Shown here piece by piece: positions 14,546 through 22,079 of a stretch of 24,119 nucleotides of DNA. Both the position numbers and the translations under genes were made by a program. Under the pieces are notes generated by a model. It had not been told where the DNA came from and did no database searches. It saw only the letters and a list, made by a program, of their open reading frames with translations. The DNA lies in NCBI RefSeq assembly GCF_009725235.1, contig NZ_WJFC01000204.1:1-24119 (forward strand), given 5' to 3'. The stretch comes from Scytonema sp. UIC 10036 (GTDB taxonomy: Bacteria > Cyanobacteriota > Cyanobacteriia > Cyanobacteriales > Nostocaceae). Every line of letters begins with the position of its first letter. The stretch's first letter is position 1.

Positions 14546-17395
14546 CTAGTTTATAGAACTACAGCCAGTTACAGGACGCCAGAATTTATGGAGCTTAACA
14601 GCAGGTACATTGGCTGTGAGAATCACCTCCCCTTGAGAATTAACTGCCCATCCGGTAGCTTCTACAATGGGCATTGGTGTGGGGCTAGCGGAATTTTTGC
14701 TTGTGGTTGTAGATCGTGCTTCACGTTCAAAGTCAAGAGTAATCCAATCTGCTATAACAGTATCGCTGCTCGGGGGTTCTGTGGGACTGGGAGGCAAGCC
14801 GCCGCGTCCAACGATCGTAAATCGACTTTGGTTTTCACGAGAACTCACTTGACAATCTTGAGAAATTTTTGGCTCAACTATGTCCACAGGTAAGTTGACT
14901 ATTCCCAGGCTAGGTTCGATCCCAAGGGTGTTGATTTCAATATTGCCGTTTAGCCCAAATTCAGAACTGGCGTTGATGTCACTCATCTCTGTCAGGTTGG
15001 GACGCTTGGAAAGCCCATAGATACCAAAGGTATTGATATTGATGTTACCTCCGTTGCCTCGGACAGCGTTGGCTACAATATCACTATTTTCACTCTTGAT
15101 GGCAACGATGAAAGGAACGTTAATGCTAATATTTCCACCATTGCCATTGTTGCCTGCTTGGGTAGACAGCAAGCTATTGCGGCGCATTAAAATTAAATCT
15201 TGCACTTGCAAATCAATATTGCCACCCTCACCAGATGCAGTTGATGCAGTCAGTTTTCCGTTGTTGTCTAGGAGTATCGAGTCAGCTTCTACTTTGAGAG
15301 TGCCTGCATTTCCTGTTCCTTCACCACTTACAGTCACTTGAGCGCCATTCCAGATTCTCAACTGCCCAGTATAAATCTTCACGTCTCCGGCATTTGCAGT
15401 ATCTGTGGAGCGAGCGGACAACCGGCTGGAAAATTTACCATCGCTTGAAGTTCCAATCAGTTCCACTGACTTCCTTGCTCTCACCTCCAAATTGCCCCCA
15501 CGCCCTTTACCCAATGTACCAGAAGATACTACAGCGCCATTTCGGAGAATTAACCTTTGTGTGTCCAAGGTTAATTCACCTCCAGAACCCAAAGCACCTT
15601 CTTGAACTGAAGTAAATAAGCCACTGCCGCGATCGCTAAAGACTGAAGTCCCACTTAGTTCTATCAAATCCAAAGCAGTGACCGTTAACTTACCTGCTGC
15701 TCCAAAACCATAGGTAGCAGTTGTTACTACGGCTCCATCTCTGGCAATTATCCTTTCTGCTGTTAAGTTAAGATTACCTCCAGCGCCTCTGGTATCCTTA
15801 TGGACTGAAGCCGATATCTGGCTAGGACTACCATATACTGACGTACCAATGAGTTCCACCGATTTATGAGCTTCTACTGCCAAATTCCCCCCATTCCCAA
15901 ATCCTGTAGTATCAGCTAATACTGCAGCTCCATCTCGGACAATTAGCTGTCCCGTTTTCAGGGTGAGATTGCCCCCAGCACCCGTAGCTTGAGGATATAC
16001 TAGAGTAAATATGCCGCTAAGACGAGTACCATCGACTGAAGTGCCAATTAGTTCCACTGAGTCGAGAGCGTCAACTACTAAAGTTCCTCCCTTCCCAGCA
16101 CTTATAGTATCAACAGATACGTAAGCTCCATTACGGGTGCTTAATCGTCCCGTTTTCAAGATAAGATTGCCTCCAGCACCACTCGCTTTGGAGTTTACTC
16201 TAGAGCCTGCTATGGTGGATATACGGCTGGAACGAGTCCCATCTGCTGAAGTACCAATTAATTCTACTGAATCGCGAGCTTCGACCGTCAGGTTTCCTCC
16301 TCGACCCAATCCACGAGTATCAGCAGATACTAACGCTCCATTTCGGACAATCAATTGCTTGGTTTTCAAAGTTATGTTGCCACCAGTACCGATTACATTA
16401 GGGTAAACAACAGTGGTTATGTTGCTATCTACACCTATTAACTCCAGCAAATCTGATGTTCTCAAACTCAATGTGCCTCCTGGTTTGTTTCCCAGGGTAC
16501 TCGCTTCAATCTGAGAACCATCTTTTAGCCTTACCTGAGATCCCCAGACAGAGAGATCGCCACCACCTTCACCACTAGCATCAACCACAGCCCTACCGGA
16601 CAGTAGAATGTCTTTAAAAGTAGAGACGCTATCGTAGCCTAAGATGTAGCCCTTATCGATTGCATTCAGGCTAACAAAGTTGTTAGCGCCCACACTTCCC
16701 AATTCAATCCGTCCCCCTGCCGTCTTGAGTGTTCCTCCCTCAAGCACTACATCACCTCCAACTAAAGCCAAGGTTTGATTTGACTGCACGCGCAATCCGC
16801 CCACATTAGGCTGTATAATGGGATCGTTCGACTTCCTTGCACCTTGACCATCTCCTTGTACAAAAATCTGTCCTGGATTAGCACCAAATTGCAATCCCAC
16901 AGGGGTATTGATTGTCAGTAAAGGTGGGGTGTTTTTATCAACAGCACTAAAGTGATTCCCATCAGCGAATTTAAGGCTACTGGCTGTTGAAACCACAAAT
17001 GAGCCGTTGATGTTTAACTTTGCATTGGGACCAAAGATCACCCCATTGGGATTCAGTAGAAAAAAGTTAGCTGTGCCGTTAGTTTTCAGCAGACCATCAA
17101 TGTTAGAGACAGATCCACCTGTTACCCGGCTGAAGATGTTTTGGATTTCGACAGCGTTGTTAAAGTAGGCTGTGTTGTCTTTGAGGACAGAAAACTGCTC
17201 AAAGCTGTGGAACAAATTGCTTCCAGATATTGTGCCACCAGTAATGGTATGGATATTACCTTCAGTTGTGACGACAGAGGGGTTGGGGAGGCTAGTATCC
17301 GAGACGATTTGCGCTCTAGTGGAGCTGTTGGTGATGGTGACTGAGACGAAGATGGGGATGCTAGCGCTGAACAAGAGGTAACAATGCAGTTTCAT
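14546..17395 (-). CDS. Filamentous haemagglutinin-type TPS exoprotein (TpsA-like)
   Basis: A 949-aa predicted secreted beta-helix protein. A signal peptide covers about 1-28 (cleavage near TRA-Q). The two-partner-secretion domain (about 30-150) has the family marks EQFSVLKDNTAYFNN, TGGSVSNIDG and FFLLNPNGVIFGPNAKL (NPNG at 115-118). From about 349 to 745 it has about six tandem units of 64-70 aa, each with a 'GGNLTLKTGQLIVRDGA.V' strand block and a 'SVELIGTS' block, giving a long right-handed helix. The C-terminal part (SRFTIVGRGGLPPSP... and ATGWAVNSQGEVIL) is typical of cyanobacterial members. No TpsB outer-membrane transporter is in the window. The ATG overlaps the stop of the upstream GG-peptide gene by four bases (ATGA), so translation is probably coupled. 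Confidence 0.88.
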   Translation of the reverse strand: MKLHCYLLFSASIPIFVSVTITNSSTRAQIVSDTSLPNPSVVTTEGNIHTITGGTISGSNLFHSFEQFSVLKDNTAYFNNAVEIQNIFSRVTGGSVSNIDGLLKTNGTANFFLLNPNGVIFGPNAKLNINGSFVVSTASSLKFADGNHFSAVDKNTPPLLTINTPVGLQFGANPGQIFVQGDGQGARKSNDPIIQPNVGGLRVQSNQTLALVGGDVVLEGGTLKTAGGRIELGSVGANNFVSLNAIDKGYILGYDSVSTFKDILLSGRAVVDASGEGGGDLSVWGSQVRLKDGSQIEASTLGNKPGGTLSLRTSDLLELIGVDSNITTVVYPNVIGTGGNITLKTKQLIVRNGALVSADTRGLGRGGNLTVEARDSVELIGTSADGTRSSRISTIAGSRVNSKASGAGGNLILKTGRLSTRNGAYVSVDTISAGKGGTLVVDALDSVELIGTSVDGTRLSGIFTLVYPQATGAGGNLTLKTGQLIVRDGAAVLADTTGFGNGGNLAVEAHKSVELIGTSVYGSPSQISASVHKDTRGAGGNLNLTAERIIARDGAVVTTATYGFGAAGKLTVTALDLIELSGTSVFSDRGSGLFTSVQEGALGSGGELTLDTQRLILRNGAVVSSGTLGKGRGGNLEVRARKSVELIGTSSDGKFSSRLSARSTDTANAGDVKIYTGQLRIWNGAQVTVSGEGTGNAGTLKVEADSILLDNNGKLTASTASGEGGNIDLQVQDLILMRRNSLLSTQAGNNGNGGNISINVPFIVAIKSENSDIVANAVRGNGGNININTFGIYGLSKRPNLTEMSDINASSEFGLNGNIEINTLGIEPSLGIVNLPVDIVEPKISQDCQVSSRENQSRFTIVGRGGLPPSPTEPPSSDTVIADWITLDFEREARSTTTSKNSASPTPMPIVEATGWAVNSQGEVILTANVPAVKLHKFWRPVTGCSSIN
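15161..16351 (-). repeat. Six tandem units of about 195-210 bases inside the haemagglutinin gene
   Basis: In-frame repeats encoding residues about 349-745. Anchor leucines fall near residues 349, 419, 485, 550, 616 and 680, giving periods of 64-70 residues. The SVELIGTS block recurs at about 377, 447, 513 and 645, and diverges to LIELSGTS at about 578. The later units are more diverged. The repeats may permit copy-number change by recombination. Confidence 0.7.
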
Positions 17396-17718
17396 CGAAT
17401 TCCGATATCAAAACTTAGTGGGTTGAAAATGTCGCCTCTTGGTCCTACTCCTGGTGGAATCGGAAATGGGGGGATTTCATCCTCATACCCCCTGAATTGG
17501 GTTGCGATCGATATTTGAGGCGAAAGGGATAGCCCGATACCACAGGTATGTGGTATGATATCTAACAGTCTTACAGAGCCTCCTACTACAGTTTCCAACT
17601 TCTCTTCAGATAATTCTTGGAAAAAGCTTTCTTGATTGGTAGGTGCTATTAATTCCTCTTGTGGCACGGCATTAGAAGCAGCCGCTCCCCAAAATTGGAT
17701 GTCACTTTGATTAGACAT
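17392..17718 (-). CDS. Double-glycine leader peptide (RiPP/bacteriocin-like precursor), coupled to haemagglutinin gene
   Basis: A 108-aa peptide. Residues 34-47 read QELSEEKLETVVGG, the pattern of a double-glycine leader cut by peptidase-ABC exporters or used as a RiPP recognition sequence. Cutting after Gly47 would release a 61-residue core starting SVRLLDIIPHTCGIGLS, with one Cys (59), a Pro-rich stretch PPFPIPPGVGP and an end DIGIR. The leader N-terminus (MSNQSDIQFWGAAASNAVPQ) is polar. The TGA stop overlaps the ATG of the haemagglutinin by four bases, which implies translational coupling and a shared promoter. No modification enzyme or C39-type transporter is present nearby. A weak GAGA lies about 10 bases before the start. 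I call it a precursor on leader shape alone; the core matches no family I know. Confidence 0.65.
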   Translation of the reverse strand: MSNQSDIQFWGAAASNAVPQEELIAPTNQESFFQELSEEKLETVVGGSVRLLDIIPHTCGIGLSLSPQISIATQFRGYEDEIPPFPIPPGVGPRGDIFNPLSFDIGIR

Positions 17719-18128
17719 GGGAAAAGTTCTCTGCTATGGGATTAAATTACAATCTAAGTGAACTTGGTAGGAGCACCCAGTCTATCTCGGTTTAGCGACA
17801 TTCTCTCACGTGCTGACATTTGCCACTCTGGCTTTCTTACCTAAAATCTAATTTTCTAAGGTTAGTTAGCCTTAACTGCTCGATCATCAATGAGCGGAGG
17901 CAACAATACTGTATGAAATTCTAAAGTTCCTCAGATATGCTTCAATAAGAGCTAAAAACAAATTAACTCTCTTCATAATATAAATTACAGCCCTTTATGA
18001 ACTTATCCGGCTCGCGTTTACCAATTATTCAAACTGTTACAAAAGTTTATATTTTCTGCTAGCAGTTTCAAATTATTGATAAACCCACGAACTAAGTAAT
18101 TAGTAATTAATAACCACCCATTGCTCCA
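17719..18128. other. 410-base spacer between GG-peptide and TPR gene
   Basis: AT-rich spacer with no open frame of note on either strand, apart from the candidate promoter at 17918-17945. It holds the 3' side of the TPR gene and the 5' leader of the peptide gene (both minus strand). A short TAATTAG-type repetition occurs near 18092-18112. No RNA gene was recognised. Confidence 0.5.
17918..17945 (-). promoter_or_regulatory. Candidate promoter for the GG-peptide/haemagglutinin pair
   Basis: On the minus strand, TTGAAG (17940-17945) and TAGAAT (17918-17923) are spaced by 16 bases, about 200 bases upstream of the peptide start. This would leave a long leader. Visual match only. Confidence 0.2.
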
Positions 18129-19256
18129 CTAATTTCCCTGCAAAAGTGCCTGAAATCGCTTATTTTTTCGCAAACTATCTAAATCTTTATCAGTTCTTGC
18201 AGTTGGTAAATACTTTGCTGGATTGAGTTTGATAGCCTGAGCAATGCAATCAACCGCTAGAGATGCTTTGCCCTGACACGCATAACAGTAACCTTTGTTG
18301 TAAATACCGTTTGCATGGTCGGGTTTGATTTGCAGGGAGCGATCTATGCTTTCATGAGCTTCGCGATATTTGCCTAGTTTTGCAAGTGCATATCCCCGGT
18401 TATCCCAGGCTTCAAAATTGTTGGGATCGGCTTTAATGGATTTATCGTAAGATGCGATCGCTTCTTTGGTTCTGCCAAGTCTTCGCAATGTTATACCGTG
18501 GTTGTTCCATGCATGAGTATCTTGCGGATCGATCTTAACTACATAGTTATAGCAGGCCAATGCTTCCTCTTCTTTATTAAGTTCACCTAGCATATTTCCT
18601 TTGTTTATCCAAGCTGCTAGGTATTTGGGGTCAAGTTCAATGGCTTTGTCAAAGCTGTCAATTGCTTCTTCTGGTTTATCCCATGCCATGAAACAGCATC
18701 CCCTATTATACCACACAGCCGGATCGTCCGGTTGGATGCTCAATGCTTGGTCAAAGCTGCGAAGAGCAGTCTTGTAGCGTTTCAAATTGACCAAAGCGCA
18801 GCCACGGTTGGTAAAAGCCTTATAATAATTAGGGTTAAACTCTATGCAACGTTCGTAGGCATTCAGAGCTTCTGTATATCTTCCTAAGATGGCAAGAGAG
18901 TTTCCCTTCGAGTCCCAAGCTTCATAATCATCGGGATATAATGACAGTAATCGATCGTAGTTTTCCAATGCTTCTTTATGCTTGCCCCATTCAGCCAATA
19001 TTAAGCTACGATTATTTAAAACACGGCGATCTCTAGGGCTAAGAGCAAGAGCACGGTTAAAGCTCTCAAGAGACTCTGCGTAACGCTTCAGATGTCCTAG
19101 AGCCAGTCCATGACAGCACCAGGCATCACTGTAGGTGGGATCTAGCTTTAGAGCTTCTTCCAAGGAAGCGATCGCCATAGTATACTTCCTTGCCTCAAAA
19201 AGCCGAAGCCCTTCATCAAACAAAGTTTTAGCTTGTGCTTCCGGGTGTTCTTGCAT
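18129..19256 (-). CDS. Tetratricopeptide repeat (TPR) protein
   Basis: A 375-aa soluble protein made almost wholly of TPR units. About ten 34-residue helix-turn-helix repeats run from residue 8 to 350, with the usual pattern of Trp/Tyr at position 4, Gly at 8, Tyr at 11, Ala at 20 and 27 and Pro at 32 (for example AWCCHGLALGHLKRYAESLE and AWNNHGITLRRLGRTKEAIA). Such proteins are protein-interaction scaffolds; no catalytic domain is attached and the partner cannot be read. No signal peptide is present. The ATG at 19256 begins MQEHPEAQAKTLFDEG, directly ahead of the first repeat. No clear Shine-Dalgarno. It stands alone between long spacers. Confidence 0.9.
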   Translation of the reverse strand: MQEHPEAQAKTLFDEGLRLFEARKYTMAIASLEEALKLDPTYSDAWCCHGLALGHLKRYAESLESFNRALALSPRDRRVLNNRSLILAEWGKHKEALENYDRLLSLYPDDYEAWDSKGNSLAILGRYTEALNAYERCIEFNPNYYKAFTNRGCALVNLKRYKTALRSFDQALSIQPDDPAVWYNRGCCFMAWDKPEEAIDSFDKAIELDPKYLAAWINKGNMLGELNKEEEALACYNYVVKIDPQDTHAWNNHGITLRRLGRTKEAIASYDKSIKADPNNFEAWDNRGYALAKLGKYREAHESIDRSLQIKPDHANGIYNKGYCYACQGKASLAVDCIAQAIKLNPAKYLPTARTDKDLDSLRKNKRFQALLQGN

Positions 19257-19490
19257 GAGTGTCGCAAAACTGAGATGAAAAACAGGATAACATGGCTAGC
19301 ATTCTCGTTTATTCTAGAAAAAATTCCCTAAGACCGACTCAAGATGGCGAATATTCTAGTGCAGAAAGTCATGTTTGATGCAATTTCTTCCTTCGGATGT
19401 ACGCTCCCCAACACAATGCTTAACTCTTGACAGAGAAATTGCTTTTCTCCCTCCGTTAGAACGGATAACAAAAAGTAGTGAGGATGAATA

Positions 19491-19655
19491 ATGATTTATT
19501 TGGGATATGCCACTTTTTTTCTGATGCTACTGCTAGCGTTATGTGGGGCTATGATTCAAATGAGTGCTGCTCTAGATGAAGCTGACATTCAGGGCTTTTC
19601 TGTTTGGACAAGTATTGCGTGTGTTATTGCTGGGTTACCCATAATGCTTTGGTAG
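19491..19655 (+). CDS. Small two-helix membrane protein, 54 aa
   Basis: A short frame outside the usual length cut-off. It begins MIYLGYATFFLMLLLALCGA and ends GLPIMLW before TAG. Two hydrophobic helices (about 4-26 and 38-54) are joined by a polar turn with acidic residues (ALDEADIQGFS). GAGG about eight bases before the ATG gives a ribosome site. It is the only supported gene on this stretch and lies on the opposite strand from both neighbours. The hydrophobic pattern and the ribosome site argue for a real gene; I do not recognise the family. Small hydrophobic proteins of this kind often sit in larger membrane complexes, but nothing here shows which. Confidence 0.55.
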   Translation: MIYLGYATFFLMLLLALCGAMIQMSAALDEADIQGFSVWTSIACVIAGLPIMLW

Positions 19656-19677
19656 TTTACTGGAACTATCATCAATG

Positions 19678-20367
19678 CTAATGAGCAGATTGTAGAGAAG
19701 CTTTTTTGATGCAGTAATTACATTGATGTCGCAAAGGACACTCTGCACATAAGGGATTTCTTGCCGTACAAACGCTAGCCCCAAAGTCAAAAAGTGCTAA
19801 ATTCCAAGCTCCGACTTCGCTCGTGGGTGCAGCTTGTTCGGCAGCTTGCCAAAGCAGGGGACACCGAGATTTTACCCGACCACCTTGCAATCCAAAAAAT
19901 CGCTCCAAAATACGAGCAACATTGGTATCAATGACTGCTTTGGGCTGTCCAAAAGCATTGGCACAAACCGACCTGGCTATATATTTACCAACGCCAGGAA
20001 GTGTTAACAACTGTGCTTCTTGTTCGGGAATTCTTCCTTCATAATCTTTAACAATTATCTGCGCTGATTTATGCAGTCGTTCTGCTCGAAAAGCAAGACC
20101 CAAAGGCTGCAAAAGCTCCGATATCTCAGCAAGAGAGGCGTTCGCCAAGACCCTGACTGTGGGATATCGCTCCATAAAAGTTTCGTACAAAGACGCGACT
20201 GAAGGTGCGTTGGTTTTTTGCAGGAAAACTTCGGCGACTAGTATAGCATAAGGATCTTGAGTATTCCGCCAAGCAAATCGCCTGCGGTTCAGGTGTGCCC
20301 AGGTTAGCAGTTGCTGACGAAACCATTTGAGTTTCTCTTCATTAAGATAGATGGAATTTGCGCTCAT
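19678..20367 (-). CDS. MutY/Nth-superfamily DNA glycosylase, Mig-like active site
   Basis: A 229-aa helix-hairpin-helix DNA glycosylase that would remove a mismatched base. Visible features are Glu46 in ILVAEVFLQKT, the HhH motif LPGVGKYIARSV (123-134), catalytic Asp147 in AVIDTNVARI, and a [4Fe-4S] cluster with Cys200, 207, 210 and 216 (spacing C-x6-C-x2-C-x5-C). Residue 129 after GVGK is Tyr. Endonuclease III has Lys and E. coli MutY has Ser at this place, while the archaeal T/G-mismatch glycosylase Mig has Tyr. The C-terminal NUDIX-like domain of MutY, which recognises 8-oxoG, is absent. So T:G or U:G activity is more likely than classical A:8-oxoG repair, though many databases will label it MutY. 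ATG at 20367. No methyltransferase is adjacent. Confidence 0.85.
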   Translation of the reverse strand: MSANSIYLNEEKLKWFRQQLLTWAHLNRRRFAWRNTQDPYAILVAEVFLQKTNAPSVASLYETFMERYPTVRVLANASLAEISELLQPLGLAFRAERLHKSAQIIVKDYEGRIPEQEAQLLTLPGVGKYIARSVCANAFGQPKAVIDTNVARILERFFGLQGGRVKSRCPLLWQAAEQAAPTSEVGAWNLALFDFGASVCTARNPLCAECPLRHQCNYCIKKASLQSAH

Positions 20368-20415
20368 ATGTAATAAGCGAGCGATAAAAGCAGGTTTTTG
20401 GTATATATTGAGACA

Positions 20416-20506
20416 GTTTTACCCCCCTTAATCCCCCCTTGGAAAGGGGGGAAATAAGAAACTCAGTTCCCTCCCCTTTATAAGGGGAGGGTTAGGGAGG
20501 GGTAAA
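20416..20506. mobile_element. Palindromic MITE-like repeat with two C/G-rich hairpins
   Basis: The left end (GTTTTACCCCCCTTAATCCC) and the reverse complement of the right end (GTTTACCCCTCCCTAACCC) match closely, giving inverted termini. Inside are two hairpins: 20433-20451 (CCCCCCTT / AAGGGGGG, loop GGA) and 20469-20491 (CCCTCCCCTT / AAGGGGAGGG). It lies just past the stop of the minus-strand glycosyltransferase and could end its transcript. Dispersed copies of such elements are frequent in cyanobacteria. Confidence 0.65.
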
Positions 20507-20512
20507 CTTCAC

Positions 20513-21661
20513 CTAAGCACCGCGACTAAACTGAAAGCTGCGCTGCTTAAGAACTTCAGTATAAAGTTCTACCAATTTAGCAATGTTTTTATTGAGAGTA
20601 TAGCTGTCTAGCACTCTTTGTCTGGCTTTTTGCCCTAACAAAGTTGTTAATTCTGGATGGTCTTGGAACAGTGGCAAAAGTGTCCGCAATTGGGAACGCA
20701 CTGTTTTAGGATTGAGAACGACTCCTGCTCCTTTGTCTAGAACTTCCCCATCTGCACCGACATCCGTTGCTATACAAGCAATTCCACAAGACATTGCCTC
20801 TAGTAGTGACAGAGATAAACCTTCTACAAGTGAAGGTAAAATAAAGACATCACCACCTCGTAAAATTTCGATGCGCCGTTGTTCATTTGCTACAAATCCC
20901 AACCAAATGATGTTGTATTCTTCACCATAAAATGTTTCTAGGGATGGCTTTAAAGGTCCATCACCAACAATAAGTAACTTGCTCTGTGGACCCATATCCG
21001 CTTGCTTCCATGCCCTCAGCAAAGCTTCAACATTCTTCTCTGGGGCTATGCGACCTTGATAGACAAACAGACGGTTGGCTCGAAACTCAGCTTTGACCTG
21101 AGAAGGTCCGGGAGAATACTTAACAACATCTACACCATTGGGAATCACGGCGATATTCTCTTCCGGAACTCCCAAACGGGCTAACAAATCTCGCTGAATC
21201 TGGGAAAACACTATCGTGCGATCGTAGTTACCCAGAAAAGGCGCGTAGAGTTGATAAGCCAAAAGTTGTGTTCCCGATACAAGTTTTGCTCCTTTACCTG
21301 CAAAGGGGGTGTGAAAAGTAGCAATTAACGGCAAGTTCAGTTTTTCACATATTTCCGGTAGAACAAAGTCAAGGGGAGACAGAGTCAGCGAAGCATGAAC
21401 TATATCTGGTTTGATACGTCGCAACGACTGAGTCAAAACCTTAGTCGCGTTCAAAGTCGGAATTGTGTAAACCTGGGACTTGTAAATGAAGGGCAGGGTT
21501 ACTTCTGGGCAATTAGGCCAATTGTCCGAATCCGATTCTTCTTGAGCAAAATGAAGAAAGCTAACTTGATGTCCTCCGTCTAGCAATGCGTTTGTAATTT
21601 CTCTGCTATAGGTGACATTACCGCAAAAGGGAGATTTTTTTCCAATCCAGGCTATACGCAT
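20513..21661 (-). CDS. GT4-family glycosyltransferase
   Basis: A 382-aa GT-B fold enzyme that transfers a sugar from a nucleotide donor with retention of configuration. The N-terminal acceptor half runs to about 190. The C-terminal donor half has YQGRIAPEKNVEALLRAW (201-218), IVGDGP (231-236), and the EX7E motif from Glu280 to Glu288 in EGLSLSLLEAMSCG. The N-terminal part shows the PDIVHAS and ATFHTPF segments common to GT4 enzymes acting on lipids or polysaccharides. No membrane helix. The acceptor cannot be named; cell-envelope glycolipid, glycan or exopolysaccharide is likely. ATG at 21661 opens MRIAWIGKKSPFCGNVTYSR. The palindromic element follows its stop, so it is probably transcribed alone. 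Confidence 0.88.
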   Translation of the reverse strand: MRIAWIGKKSPFCGNVTYSREITNALLDGGHQVSFLHFAQEESDSDNWPNCPEVTLPFIYKSQVYTIPTLNATKVLTQSLRRIKPDIVHASLTLSPLDFVLPEICEKLNLPLIATFHTPFAGKGAKLVSGTQLLAYQLYAPFLGNYDRTIVFSQIQRDLLARLGVPEENIAVIPNGVDVVKYSPGPSQVKAEFRANRLFVYQGRIAPEKNVEALLRAWKQADMGPQSKLLIVGDGPLKPSLETFYGEEYNIIWLGFVANEQRRIEILRGGDVFILPSLVEGLSLSLLEAMSCGIACIATDVGADGEVLDKGAGVVLNPKTVRSQLRTLLPLFQDHPELTTLLGQKARQRVLDSYTLNKNIAKLVELYTEVLKQRSFQFSRGA

Positions 21662-22079
21662 TCTTTGTTAGCTATCAGGAAAGCGAAATTAATTATATTA
21701 ACTTTTTGTCTTTTTTGATCGGTTCTTTTTGAGATTTTACTTGTTGGATATTGAGACATCTTAAAAAATTCAAAAATAACTGCTTTTAGAGAAAAATTGG
21801 CATCTTTCCGGACAGTAAATTTTTGACTTCGGTTATTCTCTCAATATTATTAATTCAACAAAATACTTCCCAGATACTAGTGATAGTATCCAGTGGAAGT
21901 TTTTGTTGCTCCCAATAAGTATGAGAGAACATCATTGGTCACTGGTCACTGGTCACTGGTCACTGCTACAACAAGTATGAGAGAACTCTTCAATGTGGTA
22001 AGTTTACCATGAAAAGTGAAGCTTTCAGTCAACAAGTAAGCAATAACAGCTAAATACTGGCTGTTCTGTTGCACGCAGT
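21662..22079. other. 418-base spacer with heptamer array and 14-base direct repeat
   Basis: No gene is visible on either strand. The 14-mer AAGTATGAGAGAAC occurs at 21917-21930 and again at 21973-21986, flanking the GGTCACT array. The remainder is AT-rich and holds the upstream region of the glycosyltransferase (minus strand) and the 3' side of the MFS gene. Confidence 0.55.
21937..21964. repeat. GGTCACT heptamer array, four perfect copies
   Basis: A perfect four-copy array of a 7-mer that is the reverse complement of the CCAGTGA array at 11921-11950. It is enclosed by two copies of a 14-base direct repeat. Confidence 0.9.

Noticed and set aside
19257..19490. TTGACA near 19434 as promoter for the 54-aa protein
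   Set aside because: No acceptable -10 hexamer lies at 16-18 bases from it.
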